A stretch of DNA of 56,917 nucleotides, taken from positions 1 through 56,917 of the forward strand of contig JAJTDP010000001.1 in the NCBI GenBank assembly GCA_021300455.1, given 5' to 3'. How positions within the stretch are numbered: the first letter of the stretch is position 1; each line of letters begins with the position of its first letter. The position numbers were made by a program, and so were the translations under genes. The stretch comes from Sediminibacterium sp. (GTDB lineage Bacteria; Bacteroidota; Bacteroidia; Chitinophagales; Chitinophagaceae). The notes beneath the pieces were generated by a model. The model had not been told where the DNA came from. It saw only the letters and a list, made by a program, of their open reading frames with translations, and ran no database searches. Shown in pieces: positions 34,412 through 43,417 of this stretch.

Positions 34412-35530
34412 TTGACAAACATTCGTAACTTATTTTACCCTTTTGTTCCAGTAGGACATTTGAAAGTTTGGGTCTTAGCTCCCGCCTTGGATAATCCAGA
34501 TCCGAACTTAGCATACTATTATGATTTTAGTCAAAGTATCGAAGAGTATACGCGCGTATTTGAACAATTAGACCTTCCTTGGAAATGGCAGCCGGTTACT
34601 TTAGAAAATTATAAAATGATTGTGCAAGAAATTGCACATGAAAGAGAGAAAGGAATTTATTTTCCAGTGGTACTTAATTTGTGTGATGGAGATGAAATTA
34701 ATGGAGCCCCTGGTGTTTCTGTTATTAAAGCATTAGATGCAAAACAATTAGTGTATACTGGCGCCAATGATTATTTCTACGATATCACTACTTCTAAAAT
34801 TCCCATGAAAAAAGCCTTTGATTTAGCAGGCGTGGCTACGCCGAAATGGGAGGCTATTAGAGATAATAATATTAATGCTAAAGATATTATTGAAAAATTA
34901 GGCAGCCCTTTAATTGTAAAACCTGCTGTCTCTGGTGGAAGCTTAGGGGTGGGCATTGAAAACGTAGTAGAAACTGAACGAGCGTTGAAAACCCAATTAA
35001 CAAAAATGTTTAAAGGATATAGAGGTTGGAATTTATCTTCAGACGGTATTATAGCAGAGTCCTTTGTGGAAGGACCTGAATACACTGTGATGATAGTGGG
35101 AAGCCACACCCATCCTGAGTATGCGAAGATATACCCACCGGTAGAAAGAGTCTTTCATGCCTCCCTTCCTGAAAAAGAAAAGTTTTTATCCTTTGATAGA
35201 TTATGGGAAATTTATGAAGAAGAAACTCCTATGCCAGAAGATGAAAATTTTTATCAATACCAATTAGGGGATGAATCTATTCAAATGGCTGTTCAAAAAG
35301 TTTCTTGGGATGCCTATGTGGCTTGTAATGGAACTGGTTATACAAGAGTGGATGTTCGCATAGATAATAAAACAGGTGAAGCCTATGTCTTAGAAGTGAA
35401 TGCACAGTGTGGTATTAGTGAAGATGAAAACTTTACTTCTATTGGTGCTATTTTACGTTATGCGAATCAAAGTTTTACAGAATTGGTGATTCATATTATT
35501 AACGACGCATTCGCTAGAAGAAAAAAATAA
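34412..35530 (+). CDS. D-Ala-D-Ala-ligase-like ATP-grasp enzyme
   Basis: The product is 372 residues, with a TTG start because no ATG or GTG is near. It has an N-terminal preATP-grasp fold (LKVWVLAPALDNPDPNLAYYYDFSQS) and an ATP-grasp core with SPLIVKPAVSGGSLGVG (lysine and Gly-loop), IIAESFVEGPEYTVMIVG and YVLEVNAQCGISEDENFTSIG (metal-binding Glu/Asn). It is not the cell-wall Ddl: the LEVN motif context and N-terminus differ. Such enzymes join a carboxylate to an amine using ATP. The next gene is a related ATP-grasp protein 4 bp later, so both are one operon. The substrates are unknown. Confidence 0.85.
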   Translation: MTNIRNLFYPFVPVGHLKVWVLAPALDNPDPNLAYYYDFSQSIEEYTRVFEQLDLPWKWQPVTLENYKMIVQEIAHEREKGIYFPVVLNLCDGDEINGAPGVSVIKALDAKQLVYTGANDYFYDITTSKIPMKKAFDLAGVATPKWEAIRDNNINAKDIIEKLGSPLIVKPAVSGGSLGVGIENVVETERALKTQLTKMFKGYRGWNLSSDGIIAESFVEGPEYTVMIVGSHTHPEYAKIYPPVERVFHASLPEKEKFLSFDRLWEIYEEETPMPEDENFYQYQLGDESIQMAVQKVSWDAYVACNGTGYTRVDVRIDNKTGEAYVLEVNAQCGISEDENFTSIGAILRYANQSFTELVIHIINDAFARRKK

Positions 35531-35534
35531 ACTT

Positions 35535-36980
35535 ATGCGCCCCCTCCCTACCCTGAATAATCCAGCAAGTTTTACAGATTTAAAAATTTGTGTATTACAA
35601 CCAGACTACTCCACTTCAGAAGTTGATTATCAATACTACGATCCTAAAAGAGATCTTTCTTCCATTATGCCTGAAGCGCATATCGATCATGTTTTTTTAA
35701 ATAAGCTTACTACCTATCAACAATTAAAAGAACTCAAAGAAAAAAATTACGATATCTATATTAATTTATGTGAAGGTTATTTAGAATGGAAAGTACCTTC
35801 TATAGATGTCATTATGAGTTTGGATTTATTGGGACTACCCTATACAGGACCTAGCGCCAATTTATACGACCCCCCTAAAACTATTATGAAGTATTTGGCC
35901 TTCTGCGAAGATGTCAAAACACCAGCCCATATTCATATAGAGTCAGAAGCCGATATAACCCAACTTCCCGGTAATTTACAATTTCCTTTATTTGTAAAAC
36001 CTGCCAAGGCAGGTGATAGCCTAGGGGTGGACAATGCTTCCAAGGCGGGTAATATTAGCGATTTAGTAACCAAGGTGAAAAGCATACTAGCAGAATTTGG
36101 TGCCGCCTTGGTAGAAGAATATATTGATGGCCGTGAATTCACGGTATTAGTCTCAGCCAATGCAGATGGAAAAACTTGTACCAGCTTTGTACCCGTTGAA
36201 TATATTTTTCCTGAAGGTTTTAGTTTTAAAACCTATTCATTAAAAACTTCTGAGCTGCATCCCACTGCTAATATTCCTGTAACCGATACTAATTTAGCTA
36301 ACAGATTAAAAAATATTGCCGAGCAAGTTTTTATGTCTTTCAATGGTGTAGGTTATGGAAGAATGGATTTTAGAATGAATGATAAAGGAGAGCTATTTTT
36401 TCTAGAAATAAATTTTACTTGTTCTGTGTTTTATGCACAAGGCTATGAAGGTTCTGCAGATTATATTTTACTACACGATAGCGCAGGCCAGCGTGGGTTC
36501 TTAGAAAGAATTATTATTGAAGGCATGGCGCGTTATAGAAGAAAAGAAAAAGTATTTAAAATTAAAGGCAACGCTATATCTGGTTATGGCATGTACGCTA
36601 AATGGGATTTACCAAAAGGCACTATTTTATTTCAAGGCGAAGAAAAAGCCCAACGCATAGTCACCAAAAAATTTGTGGATGAAAATTGGGATGAAAGAGA
36701 AAAATTAAATTTTAGAAGATACGCCTATCCTATAAGTAAGGATGTATATATATTATGGGACTTACAGCCCGAAGAATGGTCTCCTCAAAACCATCACTGC
36801 GATGCTAACTGTACTTATGTTGGCTTAAATGTTATTGTGAATAGAGCAGTTCAAAAAGGCGAAGAGCTCACACTAGACTATGGTAGCTTTTTAGATGAAA
36901 CCATGGAACCTTTTAATTGTAATTGTGGTGCTGCGAATTGTCGCGGCCTTATTAAAGGAATAGCAGGCAATAAAATTTAG
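35535..36980 (+). CDS. ATP-grasp ligase fused to a SET-domain protein lysine methyltransferase
   Basis: The product is 481 residues. Residues about 1-330 form a second ATP-grasp module: IYINLCEGYLEWKVPSIDVI, FPLFVKPAKAGDSLGVD, ALVEEYIDGREFTVLV and LFFLEINFTCSVFY. From about residue 337 it carries a SET domain: ISGYGMYAKWDLPKGTILFQGEE, then NHHCDANCTYVGLN (about 419, the NHSCxPN-like motif), GEELTLDYGS (about 451) and a post-SET CNCGAANC at about 461-468. These are all the core elements for AdoMet-dependent lysine methylation. The fusion is clean, in one frame. It is co-transcribed with the first ATP-grasp gene. Ligation coupled to methylation is inference. Confidence 0.87.
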   Translation: MRPLPTLNNPASFTDLKICVLQPDYSTSEVDYQYYDPKRDLSSIMPEAHIDHVFLNKLTTYQQLKELKEKNYDIYINLCEGYLEWKVPSIDVIMSLDLLGLPYTGPSANLYDPPKTIMKYLAFCEDVKTPAHIHIESEADITQLPGNLQFPLFVKPAKAGDSLGVDNASKAGNISDLVTKVKSILAEFGAALVEEYIDGREFTVLVSANADGKTCTSFVPVEYIFPEGFSFKTYSLKTSELHPTANIPVTDTNLANRLKNIAEQVFMSFNGVGYGRMDFRMNDKGELFFLEINFTCSVFYAQGYEGSADYILLHDSAGQRGFLERIIIEGMARYRRKEKVFKIKGNAISGYGMYAKWDLPKGTILFQGEEKAQRIVTKKFVDENWDEREKLNFRRYAYPISKDVYILWDLQPEEWSPQNHHCDANCTYVGLNVIVNRAVQKGEELTLDYGSFLDETMEPFNCNCGAANCRGLIKGIAGNKI

Positions 36981-37050
36981 CAGCAGCCTAGTATGGCATG
37001 GTTTTTTTTATTATATTCATAGTAACGATTGCTTACTTTAAAACTATTTT

Positions 37051-37812
37051 ATGAAAAAACAATTACTTGTACTTGTCTGCCTATTGGCATGCACCCAATT
37101 TGCATCAGCACAAAAGAAATTAAACATAGATAGCCTTGCTGGTTTATTGGAAGTATGGGTGAATGTACCTGTGGTGATACCTGGTCAAATGAATACAGAC
37201 GCGCCTTCCGACGCCACTATTTTATACAATGGAAATGGCCTAGGGGCCTTTCAAAAAAAAGATGGTAGCCCAGCAGGTTGGAAAATAGATGCAGATGGGG
37301 CAGTTACCGATATTAAAGGCGCTGGTGATTTAATTACCAAAGAAGCTTTTGGAAGCTGTCAATTACATATTGAATTTAGAGAACCCGCTGAAGTAAAAAG
37401 CAGTGGACAAGGAAGAGGTAATAGTGGTGTTTATCTAATGGGTAAATATGAAATTCAAGTATTAGATTCTTATAATAATCCTACTTATTCAAATGGACAA
37501 GCGGGAGCTGTGTATAAGCAACATGTTCCTTTAGTGAATGCAAGTCGCAAACCTGGACAGTGGCAGTCTTATGATATAATTTTTACAGCACCCAGGTTTA
37601 AAGAGAATGGCGATCTAAAAAGCCCTGCGCGTGTAACTGTTATGCATAATGGTGTACTCATACAAAATAATGTAACTATTTTAGGACCCACCGACTGGGT
37701 AATGAAACCTGTTTATAAAAAACATGCTGCTAAATTACCATTAATGCTTCAAGACCATGGAGATGATGGTAATCCAATTAGTTACAGAAATATTTGGATT
37801 CGCAACTTATAA
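37051..37812 (+). CDS. DUF1080 (3-keto-disaccharide hydrolase) family protein
   Basis: The product is 253 residues with a signal peptide (ending FASAQ). The family's beta-sandwich pattern is plain: ATILYNGNGLGAFQKKDGSPAGWKIDADGAVTD, SCQLHIEFREPAEVKSSGQGRGNSGVYLMGKYEIQVLDSY, GAVYKQ and LMLQDHGDDGNPISYRNIWIRNL. DUF1080 proteins are LamG-like and have been shown to cleave 3-ketoglycosides, so it may act with the Gfo/Idh/MocA and TIM-barrel proteins. It starts 70 bp after the SET fusion and is followed at once by a membrane protein. Confidence 0.88.
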   Translation: MKKQLLVLVCLLACTQFASAQKKLNIDSLAGLLEVWVNVPVVIPGQMNTDAPSDATILYNGNGLGAFQKKDGSPAGWKIDADGAVTDIKGAGDLITKEAFGSCQLHIEFREPAEVKSSGQGRGNSGVYLMGKYEIQVLDSYNNPTYSNGQAGAVYKQHVPLVNASRKPGQWQSYDIIFTAPRFKENGDLKSPARVTVMHNGVLIQNNVTILGPTDWVMKPVYKKHAAKLPLMLQDHGDDGNPISYRNIWIRNL

Positions 37813-37828
37813 TTTTATAATTATAGTA

Positions 37829-38548
37829 ATGGGAAAATTTCATCCGCCTGCTTTTATTGAACCTTTCTCTCTTTTTTGGTGGCAATGTATTATCATGGTC
37901 ATACTTATTATTACAATTGTAGTAAGAGCACCCTTGCATTTTAAAAAAATTGAACCTAAAACTTACGCTAATTTTATTGCCTTATTTTTTGGCATCAATT
38001 ATATTGTAGAAAATTATTACGTTTATTCAACAGGCTATTGGAACTTGCAACAAAACCTGCCTGTACACTTATGTAGTATTAGTTATTTCTTATGTATAAT
38101 CACTCTTATTAATTATAGACAGTGGTTGGCTGAATGCCTTTACTATTGGGGTTTGGCGGGTGGTATACAATCTTTACTAACGCCTGAATTTACGGTAGGC
38201 ATGGAAGGTTATAATTTTTACGCCTACTTTATAGACCATGGTGGTATGCTACTTGTTATTATATATATGATTGTTCATTTGAAATTTGTACCCCGACCAA
38301 AATCTTGGTTATGGGTATTAGGCTATACACAATTAGTAGCCATTGGGGTGGCCATTGTAAATTATACGGTAGGTGCAAATTATATGTACTTATCGGCCAA
38401 GCCAGAAGTAAGTAATCCACTCGTCATTGGAGAATGGCCTTATTATATTTTAGTATTAGAACTAGTAGTCTTCATTCATTTCTGGATTTTATACCTGCCC
38501 TTCGCTAAAAAAAATAAACAAGCTATTAAAGCTCCTCTATCCTCTTAG
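37829..38548 (+). CDS. TIGR02206 family (YwaF-like) membrane protein
   Basis: The product is 239 residues with about seven hydrophobic segments. Features of the TIGR02206 family are FSLFWWQCIIMVIL near the start, a central LPVHLCSISYFLCIITLINYRQWLAECLYYWGLAGGIQSLLTPEF, and YFIDHGGMLLVIIYMI. The conserved PxHLCsI and H(G)G motifs are present. The function is unknown. The longer open frame overlaps DUF1080, and ATG 37829 begins 16 bp after its stop. Its 3' end overlaps the convergent HAD-like gene by 23 bp. Confidence 0.8.
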   Translation: MGKFHPPAFIEPFSLFWWQCIIMVILIITIVVRAPLHFKKIEPKTYANFIALFFGINYIVENYYVYSTGYWNLQQNLPVHLCSISYFLCIITLINYRQWLAECLYYWGLAGGIQSLLTPEFTVGMEGYNFYAYFIDHGGMLLVIIYMIVHLKFVPRPKSWLWVLGYTQLVAIGVAIVNYTVGANYMYLSAKPEVSNPLVIGEWPYYILVLELVVFIHFWILYLPFAKKNKQAIKAPLSS

Positions 38549-38867
38549 CTTTATCATCTATCACTAAATCGAAGTTGGGTTTTGTGGGGCCTCCATTAGG
38601 GTCGTAGCCTGTTATTAAGTCATGGAACTTACAGCCCCATTTATTGAGTTGTTCTAAAGTTAGGCCTCTTAAATCGCGCTTTGAGCTTTCTCCCCTGCCA
38701 GTCCAATAAGTAATATGCCAGCCCTCATCGTATAGTTTATTAATCTTAGCCACATTTTCAAAATTAGGCTCGGCCAACTCATATACTCTTTTATCTGTAT
38801 AAAAGCAGATGGTTTCATCTATATCAATTAGTGCTTTCTTAGAACCAAACCTTTTAGACTCAATCAT
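38526..38867 (-). CDS. HAD-superfamily small phosphatase-like protein
   Basis: The product is 113 residues. It keeps the HAD motif I as LIDIDETICFY (DxDxT), motif II near YWTGRGESSKR (T/S), and a late Asp pair (LVIDDKAKR, motif IV). It has no cap domain, so it belongs to the minimal HAD type that may act on sugar phosphates or nucleotides, or serve as a polynucleotide-kinase-3'-phosphatase-like domain. It is single and convergent with the TIGR02206 gene. Substrate not determinable. Confidence 0.7.
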   Translation of the reverse strand: MIESKRFGSKKALIDIDETICFYTDKRVYELAEPNFENVAKINKLYDEGWHITYWTGRGESSKRDLRGLTLEQLNKWGCKFHDLITGYDPNGGPTKPNFDLVIDDKAKRIEEL

Positions 38868-38959
38868 TGTTATTTCTTTTAAATATTAACTATTGCAAAT
38901 TTAGATAGTTTCTATAAATTACACCGTTGAAATTATAATTAAGCCTAAACTTCTTTTCC

Positions 38960-41035
38960 ATGCGTATTCTATTATTCTCTATTTGTATTTTATTACAACA
39001 ATTCGCTACTGCTCAATTAAGTAATGAGCCCCTTATTCGTACAGATAAAATTACTATTGCTAGAGATACTTACGGCGTGCCGCATATTTTTGCACCCACC
39101 GACCCAGAAGTGGCCTATGGCCTGGCTTGGGCACATGCTGAAGACGATTTTACCACCATTCAAACCCTTATTTTAACGGGTAAAGGAAAGCTAGCTTCTT
39201 ATTTAGGCAAAAATGGCGCTCCCGTTGATTATGTATTTGGTTTATTAAATACAAAGGCCACTGTACTTGCTCAAATAAATAGCCTAGACCCAAAATTAAT
39301 TTTACTGGTGAAAGGTTATTTAGCAGGCTTGGAAGCTTTTGCCAAAGCGCATCCCGATAAAGTATTAAATAAAAATGTATTTCCTATTACTATTGAAGAC
39401 TATTTAGCTACAACTGTTTTTTCTGTAGCTGTTTTTTGTGGAGTAGATAGAACCTTACCTAAAATACTCAATGGCTCTATTGCACATTTAAAAGGTATGA
39501 CTGGAGAAGGTTCTAATACCATTGCTGTGCATTCAAGTAAATCTACCACGGGTGAAAACATGTTGGTGATTAACGCGCATCAACCCATTGAAGGCGCTAC
39601 TGCTTTTTATGAAGCACATTTACAAAGTGAAGAAGGCTGGAATATTTTAGGAGGTTTATTTCCAGGCGGTCCCTTAATTTTTCATGGTACCACTCCCAAT
39701 TTAGCATGGGCACATACTGTTAACTTGCAAGATAAAATAGATATCTACCAATTAGAAACCGACAAAGCACATAAAGGACAATATAAAGTAGATGGTGACT
39801 GGCTTGCACTTGAAAAAAGAAAAATTAAATTTAATGTCAAAGGCATTCCTTTTCCATTATATAAAACGGCATACAGTTCTATATACGGACCAACCGCTAA
39901 AACCCCTGAAGGAAAATATTTTTCAATGCGTTTACCTGCCTTAATGGATGCAGGTGCTTTGCAACAATGGTATGCAATGAATAGGGCTACGAATTTTACT
40001 GAATTTAAAACAGCGGTGGCGCAAAACCATTTAGCCATGTTTAATATTATGTATGCCGACAAATACGATACTATATTTTATATCTCTAGTGGTAAAATGC
40101 CTTATCGAAATGCAGATACAAGCTACCACTGGAATTCAACGGTGCCGGGCAATACAAGGGCAACGCTATGGACAAAGTTTAAGCCTTTAAACGAGTTTCC
40201 TCAATATACCAATCCTAAAAGTGGGTATTTAATTAATATGAACCATTCTCCTTTTCTAGCCACAGCAGAAAGTGAAAATTTAGACCCTAAGAATTTTGAT
40301 CCTAAAGATGGTTATGAATTATACCACGATAATAGAAGCCGCCGTGCCAAGGATTTAATAGACCCTCTAGAAAAAATTTCCTATGCCGATTTAAAGCGTA
40401 TCAAATTTGATCGTCAATTGCCATCTACTATTTTATTTCCTTATGGCTTTACGGCAGATACTATGTTTTTAATAGATGAAAATAAATATCCAACACTGTC
40501 TCCACTTATTAAAGCTTTAAAGACTTGGGACCACAATACCAATCCTGAAAGTAATGGCGCGCTAATTTATAATTTAGCTTATTATGAAATTCCTAAATTA
40601 ATGGAGGGAAGAAAGGATGATAAACTAACCACGCAAGAAGCGATTGCTACCTATCAATATATTTATGATTTTTTAATGAAAAATTATAATAGACTAGATG
40701 TAAGTTTAGGTGAAATGCAAAGACTTGTAAGAGGTGATGAGAGCTGGCCACAAGGTGGTATGCCCGATGTGCTTGCATCAGTGCAAACTCAACCATATGG
40801 TGCAGGGCAAAGAAAAATGAATAGCGGTGATGCCTATATTGAATTTGTTCGTTTTCCTAAAGATGGTAGTTTGCCCTTAATTGAATCAGTGAATACTTTT
40901 GGAGCAAGCTCAAATAAAGGGGATGCGCATTATGCCGATCAACGTGAAATGTATCAAGCGCAGCAACTGAAAAAAATGAGCTTAGATAAAAACGAAGTGC
41001 TCAAAAATGCGAAGCGTACTTATCATCCTCAGTAA
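38960..41035 (+). CDS. Penicillin acylase family protein (second), secreted
   Basis: The product is 691 residues with a signal peptide (ending QFATAQ). IARDTYGVPHIFAPTDPEVAYGLAWAHAEDDF opens the alpha chain. The autocatalytic site is GEGSNTIAVHSSKS, whose Ser would be the nucleophile, and MLVINAHQP follows. GYLINMNHSPF corresponds to the beta-chain Asn region. It is shorter than the acylase at 31248 and of the quorum-quenching/cephalosporin acylase type. It probably hydrolyses amide-linked acyl groups in the periplasm. Transcribed alone. Confidence 0.87.
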   Translation: MRILLFSICILLQQFATAQLSNEPLIRTDKITIARDTYGVPHIFAPTDPEVAYGLAWAHAEDDFTTIQTLILTGKGKLASYLGKNGAPVDYVFGLLNTKATVLAQINSLDPKLILLVKGYLAGLEAFAKAHPDKVLNKNVFPITIEDYLATTVFSVAVFCGVDRTLPKILNGSIAHLKGMTGEGSNTIAVHSSKSTTGENMLVINAHQPIEGATAFYEAHLQSEEGWNILGGLFPGGPLIFHGTTPNLAWAHTVNLQDKIDIYQLETDKAHKGQYKVDGDWLALEKRKIKFNVKGIPFPLYKTAYSSIYGPTAKTPEGKYFSMRLPALMDAGALQQWYAMNRATNFTEFKTAVAQNHLAMFNIMYADKYDTIFYISSGKMPYRNADTSYHWNSTVPGNTRATLWTKFKPLNEFPQYTNPKSGYLINMNHSPFLATAESENLDPKNFDPKDGYELYHDNRSRRAKDLIDPLEKISYADLKRIKFDRQLPSTILFPYGFTADTMFLIDENKYPTLSPLIKALKTWDHNTNPESNGALIYNLAYYEIPKLMEGRKDDKLTTQEAIATYQYIYDFLMKNYNRLDVSLGEMQRLVRGDESWPQGGMPDVLASVQTQPYGAGQRKMNSGDAYIEFVRFPKDGSLPLIESVNTFGASSNKGDAHYADQREMYQAQQLKKMSLDKNEVLKNAKRTYHPQ

Positions 41036-41087
41036 GTATTAGTACATGCACAATAATGAGGTAGTTATTATTTAAATAAATAGTAAT

Positions 41088-41123
41088 CAAGATCAAGTAT
41101 TACAACAAGATCAAGTATTACAA
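41088..41123. repeat. Perfect 18-bp tandem duplication at a gene end
   Basis: caagatcaagtattacaa occurs at 41088-41105 and again at 41106-41123 without a gap. The second copy covers the stop codon region of the nucleotide-sugar dehydrogenase gene (ending at 41118). It is probably a slippage duplication, and it leaves the reading frame end unaffected. Confidence 0.9.
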
Positions 41124-42389
41124 TCTTGCAGTAACAATGCTTCTATCCAAGAAGGCCTTGGTATCGTAAATGACAGATTTATTTGAGCGCTTCAGGCTTG
41201 CATAATCTAATGACTTGAAAAAATCATGTGCTACCACAAGTATAATTGCATCATATTTTCGAAGTGCAGTTACTAATTGAATCTTGTGTTTATCTTTCAC
41301 TTCTAATGCATTAGCATAAGGGTCAAAGGCATCCACCTGCATACCTGCAGCGCTAAGCTGGCTATATATTTCAAAGGCTTTTGAATTTCTAATGTCGGGG
41401 CAATTTTCTTTAAAGCTAACCCCCAGTATTAATGCCTTAGCACCTTTAGTTTCAATGCCATTAGCAGTTAATAGCTGCATTAATTTTTCTGTAACAAATG
41501 TTCCCATTTGATCGTTCACATTTCTTCCCGATAATATTACTTGCGGATGATAACCTAAACTTGTAGCCTTATGTGCTAAATAATAAGGATCTACTCCAAT
41601 ACAATGCCCGCCTACTAAACCTGGCTTAAAGGGTAAAAAATTCCATTTCGTAGCAGCTGCTTCTAATACCTCATGCGTATCAATGCCCATTCTATCAAAT
41701 ATGAGTGCTAACTCATTCACAAAAGAAATATTTATATCGCGTTGTGCATTTTCAATTGACTTAGCTGCTTCCGCCACTTTTATACTTGATACTTTAAAAG
41801 TACCGGCTGTAATAATACTTGCATAAAGTGCATCTACCTTATCAGCTGCTTCTGGTGTAGATCCTGCAGTTAATTTTTTAATAGTAGTTAGTGTATTGAC
41901 TTTATCCCCCGGATTAATTCTCTCTGGAGAATAGCCCACATAAAAATCTTTATTAAAAACTAAACTACTTTGTTTTTCTAAAACTGGAACACAGTCTTCT
42001 TCTGTGCAACCTGGATACACTGTGCTTTCATAAATAACTAAGTCCCCTTTTTTTAAAACCGAGCCTATCATGGCAGTGGCTTCTACTAATGGTTTTAAAT
42101 TAGGATGCTTATCGGCATCAACTGGTGTAGGAACTGTTACTATAAATATAGTAGCCTCTTTAATAGCAATAAGAGAGCTCGTAAAAGTTAAATGTTTTGC
42201 CTTTTTGATTTCTGCCTCTGTGCATTCTAAGGTATGGTCCTTACCATTTTCTAAATCTCTTATCCTTGCTTCATTGATATCAAAACCAATCACAGTATAC
42301 AGCTTAGCAAAAGCAAGCGCTAATGGTAAGCCAACATAACCCAGGCCTATTATGGCAATGGTGGGTGATATAGTTTGATTTTGAGTCAT
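41118..42389 (-). CDS. Nucleotide-sugar dehydrogenase (UDP-GalNAc/GlcNAc-type, WbpO/TviB-like)
   Basis: The product is 423 residues. N-terminal Rossmann IAIIGLGYVGLPLALAFAK is followed by VTVPTPVD, YESTVYPGCTEEDC, FYVGYSPERINPGDK, the AAKSIENAQRDINISFVNELA linker and the catalytic Cys in GGHCIGVDPYYL. It oxidises the C6 of a UDP-hexosamine to a uronic acid using NAD+. The PERINPGD and IENAQRDINI signatures point to the UDP-N-acetyl hexosamine branch, for capsular or O-antigen sugars. No glycosyltransferase lies nearby; it is transcribed alone. Confidence 0.87.
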   Translation of the reverse strand: MTQNQTISPTIAIIGLGYVGLPLALAFAKLYTVIGFDINEARIRDLENGKDHTLECTEAEIKKAKHLTFTSSLIAIKEATIFIVTVPTPVDADKHPNLKPLVEATAMIGSVLKKGDLVIYESTVYPGCTEEDCVPVLEKQSSLVFNKDFYVGYSPERINPGDKVNTLTTIKKLTAGSTPEAADKVDALYASIITAGTFKVSSIKVAEAAKSIENAQRDINISFVNELALIFDRMGIDTHEVLEAAATKWNFLPFKPGLVGGHCIGVDPYYLAHKATSLGYHPQVILSGRNVNDQMGTFVTEKLMQLLTANGIETKGAKALILGVSFKENCPDIRNSKAFEIYSQLSAAGMQVDAFDPYANALEVKDKHKIQLVTALRKYDAIILVVAHDFFKSLDYASLKRSNKSVIYDTKAFLDRSIVTARL

Positions 42390-42413
42390 CTATTTTCAAA
42401 GGTAACGGACCCA

Positions 42414-43304
42414 CTAGTGATTACCATAATTTTTTTCACCTGCTGTGATAGCCAGTTTTAATCTATTCTGTGGCGGAGGTAAGGGGCAGGTAGCAAATGC
42501 TGTAAAGGCGCAGGGCGGATTATAAGCAATATTAAAATCTATTTCAGTATTACCTAAAGCATCGGGCTTATTAATTTCAATAAAACGACCTGCACCATAA
42601 GTGGTTTTTCCTGCGGTTTCATCGGCAAATACAATAAAATATTTAGGACCTCCTTCATCAATTACATCTAATGAATACTCTTTATTATTTATCGTAAATA
42701 TTAATTTACCAGCAGTTTTTGTTGCAGTAGTTTGACCAAGCACATTGGTAATCATTAAAAAGTTTTGCGAAGGCGCCACCATACTAGCCTTTACACGCCA
42801 ATTTGCATCAATTGGAAATCGCTCTATACCTTTGAAATTAATTAAAGTCTTTGCTTTTAAATTTCTAAACCTAACCCCCATTTTATCTTCTCTTTTTATA
42901 ATGGTCCAAGCATAATCCGACCATGACATAGTCATAGCTTGCTCTTCTTTAGAAAACACTTTTATAGGAACCTGCCCAACTACTTGTTGGCCATTTACTT
43001 TTATAGTATAATTTTTTTGATTTACCCAAACAACAGAATCGCCTTCATAAATAAATGATCCTAATTCAGCGGGGAATGATGCATTATTGTATCTACAATC
43101 ACTGCCTTCTTTATTTCCAAAACTGTTTACTCCCTTTTGTAACCAAAAGAGCCCTTCTAAATTTAACCAACCAGTGGGCGTTTTTAAATCTGCAATGCGC
43201 GCTTTATGCCAATCATTGACAGATTTAGTATACGTATTTGATTTTTGAGCTTGCGCTAAAAAAAAGAAGTTTAAAAGTAGTAAATTGATTATTATTTTTT
43301 TCAT
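42414..43304 (-). CDS. DUF1684 family protein
   Basis: The product is 296 residues with a signal peptide (MKKIIINLLLLNFFFLAQA). The DUF1684 signature is strong: WHKARIADLKTPTGWLNLEGLFWLQKGVNSFG, then RFIEINKPDALGNTEIDFNIAYNPPCAFTAFATCPLPPPQNRLKLAITAGE. The conserved NP-cysteine-xFxxx-C-P-PPxNR tail is present. Its role is unknown; the family is widespread and exported here. It lies just upstream of the nucleotide-sugar dehydrogenase on the same strand (24 bp). Confidence 0.88.
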   Translation of the reverse strand: MKKIIINLLLLNFFFLAQAQKSNTYTKSVNDWHKARIADLKTPTGWLNLEGLFWLQKGVNSFGNKEGSDCRYNNASFPAELGSFIYEGDSVVWVNQKNYTIKVNGQQVVGQVPIKVFSKEEQAMTMSWSDYAWTIIKREDKMGVRFRNLKAKTLINFKGIERFPIDANWRVKASMVAPSQNFLMITNVLGQTTATKTAGKLIFTINNKEYSLDVIDEGGPKYFIVFADETAGKTTYGAGRFIEINKPDALGNTEIDFNIAYNPPCAFTAFATCPLPPPQNRLKLAITAGEKNYGNH

Positions 43305-43331
43305 CCTTGTTTTGTATTAATAAGTGCCCTA

Positions 43332-43349
43332 GAGACATTTCTATGTCTC
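43332..43349. promoter_or_regulatory. 18-bp palindrome in the divergent DUF1684 / S41 gap
   Basis: GAGACAT (43332-43338) and ATGTCTC (43343-43349) form perfect 7-bp arms around ttct. It lies in the 113-bp divergent gap between DUF1684 and the S41 protease gene, a position suited to an operator. No T-run follows, so it is not a terminator for either gene. Confidence 0.35.
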
Positions 43350-43417
43350 ACAAAATTAAGTAATTAACACCTAGAATCACATAAATTTCTTAAATTTAGG
43401 CAGTTAAACATAATAGC

